64,000 nt of DNA, from positions 141,806,618-141,870,617 of the forward strand of contig CM054180.1 of assembly GCA_028829895.1 (NCBI GenBank), in the 5' to 3' direction. A model generated the notes under the pieces. It was given only the letters and a program-made list of their open reading frames with translations, had not been told where the DNA came from and ran no database searches. A program made the position numbers and the translations under genes. This stretch comes from Sinotaia quadrata. Lineage: Eukaryota; Mollusca; Gastropoda; Architaenioglossa; Viviparidae. This document shows, one piece after another, positions 55,735-64,000 of the stretch (positions are counted from its first letter, which is position 1; the number at the start of each line of letters is the position of its first letter).

Positions 55735-55789
55735 CCTTAGTGTATTCTTAGGCTTTATTTAGTTCTTTAAATACCCTCTGGTTGACACA

Positions 55790-56187
55790 TTAATACCTGT
55801 GTGAGTGCAGTAATACCTGAGTAATTGCAGAAATGCAGAAATAACTGTATGATTGTAGTAATACCTGTATGGATGAAGCTATACCTTTGTGAGTTTTGAA
55901 CACCTGTATGGATAAAGCTATAGCTATGTGAGTTCTGTAATACCTGTATGGATGAAGCTATAGCTATGTGAGTTCTGTAATACCTGTATGGATGAAGCTA
56001 TAGTTATGTGAGTTCTGTAACACCTGTATGGATGAAGCTATAGCTATGTGAGTGCTGTAATACCTATGTGAATATAGTTTTATCTGAGTAAATGCAATAA
56101 TACATCTGTAAATGCAGTACTTCCTTGTCTCACATGTATGAGAGATTGCAGAAGTGCCTCTGTGAATTCCATAATACCTGTATGAAT
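55790..56187. repeat. Tandem array, 40 bp x about 8
   Basis: Central units with TGTATGGATGAAGCTATAGC and TATGTGAGTTCTGTAATACC are near identical; the edges decay. Confidence 0.93.
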
Positions 56188-57181
56188 TGTCACAGTCTGA
56201 TAAAAATGTCATGACTTGCTGACCCACTTGTTGTTTACTTCAAATATTGAGATTTGAAAACCCTTTGTTCAAGCTCTCTCCCATCGAGAAGCTTCCAGAA
56301 GAGGTCAAGACGTTATGTAACTTTAGGCCCATTGTCTAGGTTCTAGAACTAACTACATGCCACGCGATCCGTCACGTGATATGCTTTATGCTTTCCTATA
56401 AATATTGGTAAACGCTTCCGCCCTTCACTGCGAGAAAACAATTAGCTGCACACCAACGTTAGCTACTCGAGTCATACGGCAGGCCGACGAGGCAGATGAG
56501 AATAGACACTTCGACTTCTCATAAGGTACCATATTTATTTGATTGTATTCTGTATATTTTAACTATGTATGTATTTGTGCTATGTATTATATTATTCCGC
56601 TATATACTTGAGCACGGTTCGTGGAAATAACTGAAAACCTATAAGTTATGGAATATAAATTCATTGTAACTCTTTTCCATTGTAACTTTAATTTATATTG
56701 CTTTTAAATTCACTAGAGCCAGAATGCCTGCGCTCGACATGAATTTCTCATGTAATTCAATTATTGCGTGTAATTTTAATTGTAAATTGTGAAGTGCTTT
56801 GCTGTTTGAATTACCCCTTTTGTATGAACATTAATTTAACGTTGTAACTATTTTTATGATTCATACGTCATGCTGTTAAATGGAACATGCGTGAGAAGAT
56901 TGCATTTTCTAAATCTAAATTGTAAAGGATGCGAGGTCGAATTTCTAATTCAGAGCATTTAAACTGGAACGTGCTTAAGTAAGGAACATGTTAGCAGAGA
57001 CTATATTGGGACACATTTGCTTTCTCCAGGTCGGCTTTGGCTTTGGCTTTGGCTTTGGCTTTGGTCTTGGCTTTGCTTGGCTTTGCTTTGCCTTGCCTTT
57101 GTCTTTGTCCTGTGTTCCTTGTCTACATCCTTGAACTTGGACAAGTTGTCTTTGTCTTCGTCCGAAGACCTGTAGTCCCCA
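56188..57181. mobile_element. Second LTR-like sequence related to the 52966 solo LTR
   Basis: The left part follows the same course as 52966 onward: TGTCACAGTCTGA, then GAAGCTTCCAGAAGAGGTCA, TAACTTTAGGCC(C)ATTGTC, and CACGCGATCCGTCACGTG. It then diverges. It contains a GGCTTT repeat (57030-57085). It lies inside a 40-bp array whose relics resume at about 57182. The right end and target duplication could not be fixed. Confidence 0.6.
57030..57090. repeat. (GGCTTT)n microsatellite
   Basis: About eight hexamers, degrading to GGCTTTGC. On the - strand this reads as a KPKPKP/SQSQ low-complexity frame, not a gene. Confidence 0.95.
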
Positions 57182-57570
57182 AGTGAATACAGTAGAATCT
57201 GAATGAATGCAATAGTTCCTAAGTAAATGTTGAAAAAACAAAAAGAAATGCCAAAAACGATAGAGTGTGTGTGCTGTGTGGAAGCCATTGTGGAATAATT
57301 TAAAGAGAAGTCAAGGCAGGATATAATGTGCATAACGGATCGTTAAGTTTCAGAAGTGGCTACCTGGATAAATGTACACTAAATATAGCTTATTTATAAT
57401 TAGAAACATGGAGTATTGAAAGCGTTTGAGAATGAGTTTTAAATTCATGGTTAAATAAATATTTATTTAAACACTTTATTACTATGTGTAAAGTATTCCG
57501 ATAATATATTTTAGTGAAATGATTGCAAAATGTAAAGAATAATGAATATCCTCTTCATTCAACAAACAAT
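57182..57570. other. AT-rich DNA, no feature seen
   Basis: Nothing recognisable beyond relics of the 40-bp array (AATGCAATAGTTCCTAAGTA). Confidence 0.4.
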
Positions 57571-57740
57571 ATTTTAGTTGGATATTTGGACACTAATAAT
57601 AGAATATTAGAAAATAAAACCTTATCAAGCAATAATAACAGACACGTGCAGTAACAATATTTTATTTGGACACTAATAATAGAATATTAGAAAATAAAAC
57701 CTTATCAGGCAATAATAGCATACACGGGCAGTAACACATG
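57571..57740. repeat. Tandem duplication, about 85 bp x2
   Basis: Two copies of ATATTTTA(G)TTGGA...GGACACTAATAATAGAATAT and GAAAATAAAACCTTATCA. Confidence 0.93.
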
Positions 57741-58059
57741 CCAAATGTTTTTAGAGAGTAAAATGTTATACAGAATCAACACATAACGATGTTAATATTG
57801 CATTGGTAACAAGATCAAACGTAAAGGTGGGCCATCTGTTACAATACGATTACGTAAGAACAGTGTCATTTATTTTCGTGTTCAATTCTAATTCTGTCAC
57901 TTGTTTCTGTTGCCATCCTTTTACTCCCCAAAATCAATACTTTCTGGACATATATTTTTTATTTGGAGAAAATTTTTATACATAATACAAGTGAAAAGGA
58001 TCAAGAAGACAGTAATATATTGTTATCAACGTATTTATACTGATCCCTAGATACGCCCT

Positions 58060-58470
58060 GAATTGACAAGTGTACAACTTGGCCCATAGATAAGCACTGT
58101 ACCACGTGACCCATAATTAATACTTACAGGAGTACCACTTGCCCAACAGATAGGCCCAGCACTTAAAGGTTCACCGCTATCCCCTGGATAAATTCCATCC
58201 TTATATGTCCCTGGGATAGCCCAGTACTTACACAAGTACCATTTGCCCTCATATAGACCTGTACTTACAGTTACCCTATAGTCAGGCCATCTAGTTACAG
58301 GTGTAAGACTTGCCCAATAGAAAGGCCATCTACTTACAGATGTAAGACTTGCCCAATAGACAGGTCATCTACTTATAGGTGTAAGACTTGAACAATAGAA
58401 AGGCCATCTACTTACAGATGTAGGACTTGCCCAATAGAAAGGCCATCTACTTACAGGTGTACCTGTAATC
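58060..58470. repeat. Tandem array, about 38-40 bp units
   Basis: Right part: six close units with GGCCATCTACTTACAGGTGT and AAGACTTGCCCAATAGA. Left part is older and irregular. Confidence 0.9.
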
Positions 58471-58705
58471 TTTTAATACTTATTCACACAACAGTTTCTT
58501 ACAAGACTTTATGATAATCAGATACACATTCTGTGCAATTGGTTTTAGTGAATTGATCCTTGTCTGGTGACCTTCCTTTTTTCAATGCTATATGCATGTG
58601 ACGTGTGCCTTACGTCATAATGCCTAATTGCATAGTCTGCTCTTGGCTATGATTCACAATATGAACTCTTGTAATGGCCAAGCTAATAAAATACTTTGAC
58701 TGTAG

Positions 58706-58810
58706 GATGCTATGCATGATCCAAAATTAGATGCAAAACTCAATCATTTGAAGGAGAATGATAACAACAATTCCCAACCAAACAGAATAGAACAGAATAA
58801 AACCGTTTAA
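58706..58810 (+). CDS. Candidate terminal coding exon, unrecognised gene
   Basis: After a possible acceptor (CTTTGACTGTAG) an open frame in phase 0 runs 34 codons to TAA: DAMHDPKLDAKLNHLKENDN and NNSQPNRIEQNKTV. The composition is protein-like and hydrophilic, as for a C-terminal tail, and the phase matches the donor at 52421. Family unknown. It could equally be chance. Confidence 0.3.
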   Translation, partial: DAMHDPKLDAKLNHLKENDNNNSQPNRIEQNKTV

Positions 58811-59600
58811 TTTCTGCCAAAACAAAGATTTAGAAGAAACACTGTATGAAGATTTCTGAATTTGTTACACAAATAATTCACTCTTTATTTTTCAAATTTC
58901 TTTTTAGGCTTAATTCAATCATACTTATTTTACAATCATTATTTAGACTGCATAAGACTGCATAAACTACATTTCTAATATTACATACATTTAGTAATTA
59001 AGATATTTATCTTTTTTATTGTTCACTGATTCGCATTTAATTGTTTTCACACATTATGCTTTCTACTAAGTAAATAGACTTATATACACATTTAGACATG
59101 TACAGAATTAGATGCACTTACAAAATTAAACTTTTATACAAAATTATATAATAAAAATGGCACAATAATAATTCATAAATCTTTTCAGTAATATTAATTA
59201 TAATAATAGCTTGAAAATACCACTTTGCCACTTTTATTATCCACCAGGATATTGTCGAAAATGTACTTTCTCTGCTTAAGCTTCTTTAAAATTATTTTCA
59301 ACATTAATTTAGATGTTTGTCTGTTGGTGCTTCTGTACTTCCATTTGAACTCTAATTATCCCTTTAAACTATTTTATTATTAAAATTATGACTTTGTGTA
59401 TTTGTTCAAATTTGTTAAATAATTAGATGATTACCCTTAACTTTATCAAAAGAAATAACAACAAGGTCCTTTTAGATGGGGGGGGGGAATGGTTTCAGTT
59501 CTTGCTAATGCTTCTGCCCCAGTCTCTGTAATGGAACGACACACAAAATGATCACGTGACGTGCTCTAAGTGTTATCAACAAGAGAGCTGAAAATACACA
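58811..59600. other. AT-rich DNA, possible 3' UTR
   Basis: Very AT-rich, with a G9 run at 59480-59488. No gene seen. Confidence 0.4.
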
Positions 59601-59603
59601 TTC

Positions 59604-60330
59604 TTATGTCAGTGGTTTCTGCAATCCATTCACGATGCTAATGTTAATGCTCTCATGAAATTGCATCTCTAAATTTTTGTGCTTTGTCACAAAATGTTCA
59701 ATTACCATAGTTTCACTAAATGCGGATTCAAAAGAACGCTGCAAAAGTTCGCACAAGATAGAAATTTGACAATTTCTGTTGTGGAGGAATGTCTGCTGTC
59801 TTTGTTCCAAGGTACTGGGATCAGAAATTTGGCTGGGTGGCTCTGTGTGTGACGCCAAGTGAACCCAAGCACTGGGTATTTAAGTATACAAGCTTCTAGA
59901 AGTTCACAAACGTTAAAAGGAGGTGTAACAGCTACTTCTGACAAATTAAGATTGCCGGTTTGCGAGCTCCCCTCTTGTAGGTGACGGGTCGGTTCAGCAT
60001 GCACGCGCCAGGACAACATTTTTTGCTCGATGTTTGATTTGACTTAATCATGGTGACTGCTAGGCAAGCGACAAGTTCTGGAAGTGCAAAAGGTATAAAG
60101 TGGACGATAGCAGAAGTTTTCCAGAAGTCCATGAATGATCACCACCTATGCATTCTTAGGCACAATATCTACCCATCTAGTTGGAACTGGTTTGGGAATT
60201 ATATCAGCAATTTCTAGCCTCTCCTCCAACTGAGTTGGTTTCTTCCAACTCTGACTCTTAAAAATATTAGTAAAAGCATTGCCCAAGGTCGGATCACTTT
60301 GATATTTAATCACAACATTAGCTAAATCGA
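59604..60330 (-). other. GC-richer segment with broken - strand frames, unrecognised
   Basis: Overlapping - strand frames are open at 60150-60330 (VVIKYQSDPTLGNAFTNIF, IPKPVPTRWVDIVP), 59702-60019 (NVCELLEACILKYPVLGF) and 59604-59858 (NRNCQISILCELLQRSFE). PxPxPTRW resembles a motif of some hAT transposases, but too little matches to name a family. Best read as a decayed transposon or retrogene. Confidence 0.35.
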
Positions 60331-60436
60331 AAATCGTCTAATAGCACATAAACAGAATAATCATAAACAGAAAAATACATTTATTATTGTTACACATTGA
60401 TTCACTTTCTTACCTGAGTGACTGTACATTTTGTAG

Positions 60437-60550
60437 GTCAAAGGTCTGCTACTTGTTCCTGATTTGCCAGACGTGTGTTATGTGCGTGACATTTCTCAGG
60501 CAGAGTTACAGTCCATGAGCACATGTGACCCTGGATTTGTGAGCGCTATG
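60437..60550 (+). CDS. Candidate internal exon, unrecognised gene
   Basis: Exactly 38 codons, phase 0 at both ends, between acceptor TTTTGTAG and consensus donor ATG|GTGAGT. It encodes VKGLLLVPDLPDVCYVRDIS and QAELQSMSTCDPGFVSAM. Composition, borders and frame length make it the best exon candidate outside EDEM3. I do not recognise the family. The donor is copied 58 bp downstream (AATG|GTGAGTGAGATTG at 60606-60618), as seen at EDEM3 junctions. The phase would allow splicing from 52384-52421. Confidence 0.6.
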
Positions 60551-60618
60551 GTGAGTGAGATTTTGGGTATTCTAGTGTAAACAGCTCATGACAATAAATG
60601 GACAATGGTGAGTGAGAT

Positions 60619-61024
60619 TGTTACGTTTCCAGTATTTCTTTATAGACCCTGCCTAGGATTTTTAAGGACTTTAAAAATGATAGATTAAATTAATTCCCTC
60701 TCTCTATCCTACACAGACTGGTTGCCCAAATTATCATTCGACTAACTTAAAAATGTGTCTTGTAGTGCAGACAACAGATTTACGAACTGACAACTTGCGT
60801 ACAAAAGCTGGCTTGGAGTCGTTAAATTCCTCTTAATTAATATGCATTCGTTACGTCATTCAGCTCAATCTGCCCCCATCCAAACCATGAGTTAACATTA
60901 GGTCTATTATGCATAAAAATGTACTACAAAGAGGGTTTAACAATTAAAATAAGATTTAATAAGATTTAACAATTAACAAGATAATCAATATACGAATGAT
61001 AATTTGGGCAACCAGTCTGTGTAG
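60619..61024 (-). mobile_element. Truncated inverted LTR fragment with a flipped end
   Basis: From 60619 the sequence is the reverse complement of the right end of the solo LTR (TGTTACGTTTCCAGTATTT, GACCCTGCCTAGGATTTT, TTGTAGTGCAGACAAC) for about 370 bp. The last about 35 bp (AATGATAATTTGGGCAACCA) are in the opposite orientation, repeating an internal piece. It abuts block D copy 2. Confidence 0.85.
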
Positions 61025-61026
61025 GA

Positions 61027-62604
61027 TAAAACTCAACACATAGTCTTTGATATTTTCTTCCTTCGTATTGAAGGAACAAAAATGAAATTTTATGTCCACT
61101 TCCTGATCCTTAACTGCCCTCTCACTTATCTTTAAGCTATTCTCCTGCATCTTCAGTTGATTTAAGCCACGTGATCTGTTTCTTTTATGATCATCTTCTA
61201 ATTGGGCAAATGCTACCTATTGTTTAAGGTCATTTTCAATCTGAAGTCTTTTGTCACGTTCCCCTCTTTCAATCTATAATATGTATCTTCAGTCTGTATT
61301 CTTTTGTCACGTTCCCCTCTTTCAATCTGTAATATGTATCTTCAGTCTGTATTCTTTTGTCACGTTTCTCCCTTTCAATCTGTAATATTGTATCTTCAGT
61401 CTGTAATCTTTTGTCACGTTCCCCTCTTTCGTACTTATCTTTCATTTATTTTTCTATGTAGTTTAGGACATATTCTGGAATCTACTCTGCTTGCTCACCC
61501 ATTAAATAGCCATTGCCTACCCCTTCCCATCTTCTTTTCTTCAAATGGGGTTTCCCTTTTCAATTGCAAAATAACCCTACCATGGTCACGTGAAAACTTA
61601 GAGCACTGGCAAGCTATCTGATTAAAAAATATATATTCACACACACACACACACTCATGTAACTGATAAACTTTAAATCTGGTTACTTAAAATGTGGCAA
61701 TCAATATAACAATAGAATTTCTACACATCATAAATAGATATTATGGTAATGCAGGTATCAAAACTATATGCAATCAATAAGTCAAAAGGTTAATCAAAAA
61801 AATTTCGAAAGACGTAAAGGGATAGACAAAGTGAGACAAGTTCTAGATGTGCTATAAATAAAATAAGACTGCTTTCTAAATGTCTATTTCACTAGTCAAC
61901 AATATCATCTTTAGCACTGTTTTTATTCTAGGATTCCAGGTTTAAGTTCAAAGTTCAACAAAGTTTTCAACAATAGTTTTCCACATTTACTACTTTCAAC
62001 ACTCTGGTGAATAGTTTACACTTTTAACACTATGGTGAATAGTTTACACTTTTAACACTATGGTGAATAGTTTAACAATTTTGAACAAATTTGAGCTCAT
62101 CACCGGATGGAGCGTCCACTGTATGTGACACTCTGGGCACCCTTGAGTCATTATGGTTTTTATTTATTAATTAATAACACATAACGAATTACAAGTGATT
62201 GAGAATCTTAATTTATACTTATTAACACTTCTCGCACAGGACCAACATTTCTCTAACTTGGTGGATTATAAGTGTGACAAGACATTTCACTGTTGCATAA
62301 TGTTTCTGCAGGTGGAAATTTCTTACTAAAAGCGTAATACAAATCCATCTTTTATATATATTTAACCCGCTATTACTCAAACATAAGTTTTAATATATGT
62401 GCAAGAAGGTTAATAAATTTAACAATAAATTTACTTCATGAACAATCAAATATACAACATATGAATATAATCAAAACTGAGTTGACATTTACATCACTGC
62501 ACAATACATCCATTCAGTTTATCCTAGCATAGACATCAGCAGTCAAATTAGCATATGTATAGTCAATTTTATGGATATGGTCTGGAGTTTCAGAGAGATA
62601 ATTA
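61027..62604. repeat. Long duplicated block D, copy 2
   Basis: Nearly identical to 46914-48624 (see that entry), with fewer 53-bp VNTR units (61254-61435) and a (CA)n at 61639-61654. Its right edge coincides with the CACTA terminus of a transposon, so the true end of homology may lie beyond the window. Confidence 0.92.
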
Positions 62605-62848
62605 CACTATGTAACAAATTTTCACTTTTGTTCTGTTCCTGGGTTGAAAGTGTGTTTTCCTAATCCGTTAGGTCTAGAACAGAAAGGAAATCGCTGTTAT
62701 TCCAGAAAAACTTTGCTTCTGTGACCGGGAATGAAATTTGGAAAATCGCGTGTGTTTGAGAAAATTCTCGATTTGCTTTCAATGCCGAGCTTCCTCCCTG
62801 AACTGCTAGAGTTGTCTACATGTTTCTACAATTCTCCTGAACACTCTA

Positions 62849-62916
62849 GAACGTTCAAGAAACTTCCAGAACTTTTGAGAAACTCTCAGAACTTTCTAGA
62901 ACGTTCTTGAACGTTC
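62849..62916 (+). promoter_or_regulatory. Heat shock element: 14 in-phase pentamers
   Basis: GAA and TTC alternate every 5 bp with 2-bp spacers for 14 consecutive positions: GAA at 62849, 62859, 62869, 62879, 62889, 62899, 62909; TTC at 62854, 62864, 62894, 62904, 62914. Only the slots at 62874 (TTT) and 62884 (TCT) deviate. This is the nGAAnnTTCn arrangement bound by HSF trimers. GAA at 62839 and TTC at 62824 continue the phase upstream. Confidence 0.8.
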
Positions 62917-62934
62917 CAAAAGTAGCTGTACAAG

Positions 62935-62942
62935 TATAAAAG
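62935..62942 (+). promoter_or_regulatory. TATA box
   Basis: TATAAAAG lies 18 bp after the last heat-shock pentamer and about 90 bp before the first ATG (63032). Transcription would start near 62962-62970. Confidence 0.7.
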
Positions 62943-63031
62943 CACAGGTGTCTCAAACCAAGATTCCAATTCGTGTTATTGCAGACTGAAAGGATAACGA
63001 TTCGTAGTTGAAGAGAAGTTATTAATTTGAT

Positions 63032-64000
63032 ATGGCATCAAGAGATTGTTTGCATCCAGCTGATTCATTCATCGGCCATCTTCAGGAGATAGCAGCAAGT
63101 CAGATAGCGAGGCAGATACTGGAGATATGGACTACGATTCCGCAGATGAAGTTGGGGAGAGAAAGCCGTACTTCCTTAACCAGAAAGACGTGAACGATTT
63201 AATTAGGGACCTCGGGCTTACGAAATCGAATGCTGAGCTTCTGATATCCAGGCTCAAACAGTGGAACTTGGTTGATGATAGCGTACAAGTCACGGATCAG
63301 AGGAAGCGGCATCAAAGTTTCTCCAACTTCTTCAGTCAGCGTGATGGGCTGTGCTTCTGCAACGATGTTGCCGGTCTATTCCAGGCTATAGGTATCGCAT
63401 GTAATCCTATTGAATGGCGCCTATTCATAGACAGTTCATCCCGGAGCCTCAAAACCGTGTTGCTTCACAATGGAAACAACTACCCGTCTCTCCCGATGGC
63501 CCACTCTGTGCATGTCAAAGAGGACTACACCAGTGTCAAAATGTTGCTGAGTGCATTAAAGTATGACGACTACGGATGGGAGGTCATCGGTGACTTCAAA
63601 ATGGTATCATTCCTCATGGGTATTCAAGGAGGTTTCACGAAATTTCCTTGTTTCCTCTGTCTCTGGGACAGCCGTGACATTAAGGCGCATTATCGCACAA
63701 AGGACTGGCCACAACGGACCGAGTTTTCTGTTGGGAAGAGCAATGTGAAGTGGGCGCCGCTGATAGAACCTCATAAAGTGCTTATGCCACCGCTGCACAT
63801 CAAGTTAGGCCTCATTAAGCAATTTGTCACTGCTCTTGACAAGGAGTCAGCAGCATTTCAATACCTCCAAGATCTTTTTCCAAAGCTGTCCGAGGCTAAG
63901 GTCAGGGCTGGTATATTCGTCGGACAACAGATCAAGATCATAGAATGTGAGGATTTCGCAAAGCTGTTGAACAGGACGGAGAGAGCGGCTTGGAGCAGTT
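63032..64000 (+). pseudogene. Transposase-like protein of a CACTA-ended element, N-terminal deletion, 3' end outside
   Basis: From the ATG at 63032 the start MASRDCLHPADSF is read, but that frame closes after about 50 codons. The main frame, open from 63064 to the window end (312 codons, first ATG 63127), begins HRPSSGDSSKSDSEADTGD and continues RDLGLTKSNAELLISRLKQW, EWRLFIDSSSRSLKTVLLHN, GWEVIGDFKMVSFLMGIQGG, FPCFLCLWDSRDIKAHY and PPLHIKLGLIKQFVTALDKE. I know this as a widespread unnamed family in arthropods, cnidarians and molluscs. Those relatives, as I recall, have a Cys-rich N-terminal domain after MASRDCLHPADSF, which looks deleted here with a frame change. The Asp of FIDSS and of GDFK could be the first two DDE-type acidic residues, and CFLC a metal-binding pair. 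The rest is intact as far as seen. Confidence 0.6.

Larger units (their letters stand above)
62605..64000 (+). mobile_element. CACTA-ended DNA transposon, 5' part, running off the window
   Basis: The element starts CACTATGTAACAAATTTTCA directly after a stretch (GAGAGATAATTA) that in block D copy 1 continues uninterrupted, so 62604/62605 is an insertion boundary. A CACT(A) terminus is the hallmark of the CMC (CACTA, Mirage, Chapaev) supergroup. Inside are a heat-shock-type promoter, a TATA box, and a transposase-like frame. The right end is outside. The supergroup is inferred from the terminus and not proven. Confidence 0.65.

Noticed and set aside
57001..57333. - strand frames with KPKPKP and SQSQ runs
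   Set aside because: They are translations of a (GGCTTT)n microsatellite in an LTR-like sequence.

Overview
This is a window of metazoan nuclear DNA: AT-rich and gene-poor, with spliced genes, long introns, TTAGGG-type interstitial telomeric repeats and animal-type transposons (GTF2IRD2-like and ZMYM1-like hAT, Mutator-like, RTE-like LINE, Gypsy-like LTR, TA-target MITEs, a CACTA-like element). The mix looks like an aquatic invertebrate, perhaps a mollusc or another lophotrochozoan, but the sequence cannot settle the taxon.

Left third (about 3.3-26.4 kb): the 3' part of an EDEM3 gene on the + strand. EDEM3 is the ER alpha-mannosidase-like protein of ER-associated degradation. Six coding exons, consistent in splice phase, are visible: 3283-3392, 9930-10049, 17077-17122, 20780-20950, 23283-23614 and 24831-26414. 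They encode about 786 residues: the protease-associated (PA) domain, a linker, a conserved region, a low-complexity tail with nine 15-residue repeats, and a C-terminal DDEL that looks like an ER-retention signal. The catalytic GH47 domain must lie upstream of the window. The introns are largely minisatellite arrays with units of about 20-90 bp. Several arrays touch an exon and contain copies of its splice site. Three TA-flanked or fragmentary transposons lie in them: two MITEs and a RTE-like LINE fragment.

Middle (26.4-52 kb): no gene I can identify with confidence. It holds minisatellites, a LINE 3' fragment (32.5 kb), a ZMYM1-like hAT pseudogene (34.5 kb), a complete but frameshifted 2.0-kb hAT element with a perfect 8-bp target duplication (38.55-40.55 kb), two dispersed repeat families that also occur in the EDEM3 part, a second MITE copy, and a decayed Gypsy-like gag region on the - strand (45.4-47.0 kb). 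That region runs into a 1.7-kb block duplicated almost identically at 61.0-62.6 kb.

Right (52-64 kb): three candidate exons of an unrecognised + strand gene or genes (52384-52421, 58706-58810, 60437-60550), a solo LTR with 5-bp target duplication, a second related LTR, a truncated inverted LTR, a small hAT deletion derivative with 8-bp target duplication, and at the edge the 5' part of a CACTA-ended DNA transposon. This last element has an open transposase-like frame running off the window. Upstream of the frame are 14 consecutive, in-phase heat-shock pentamers (12 exact) followed by a TATA box. That heat-shock-type promoter on a DNA transposon is the most interesting signal in the window.
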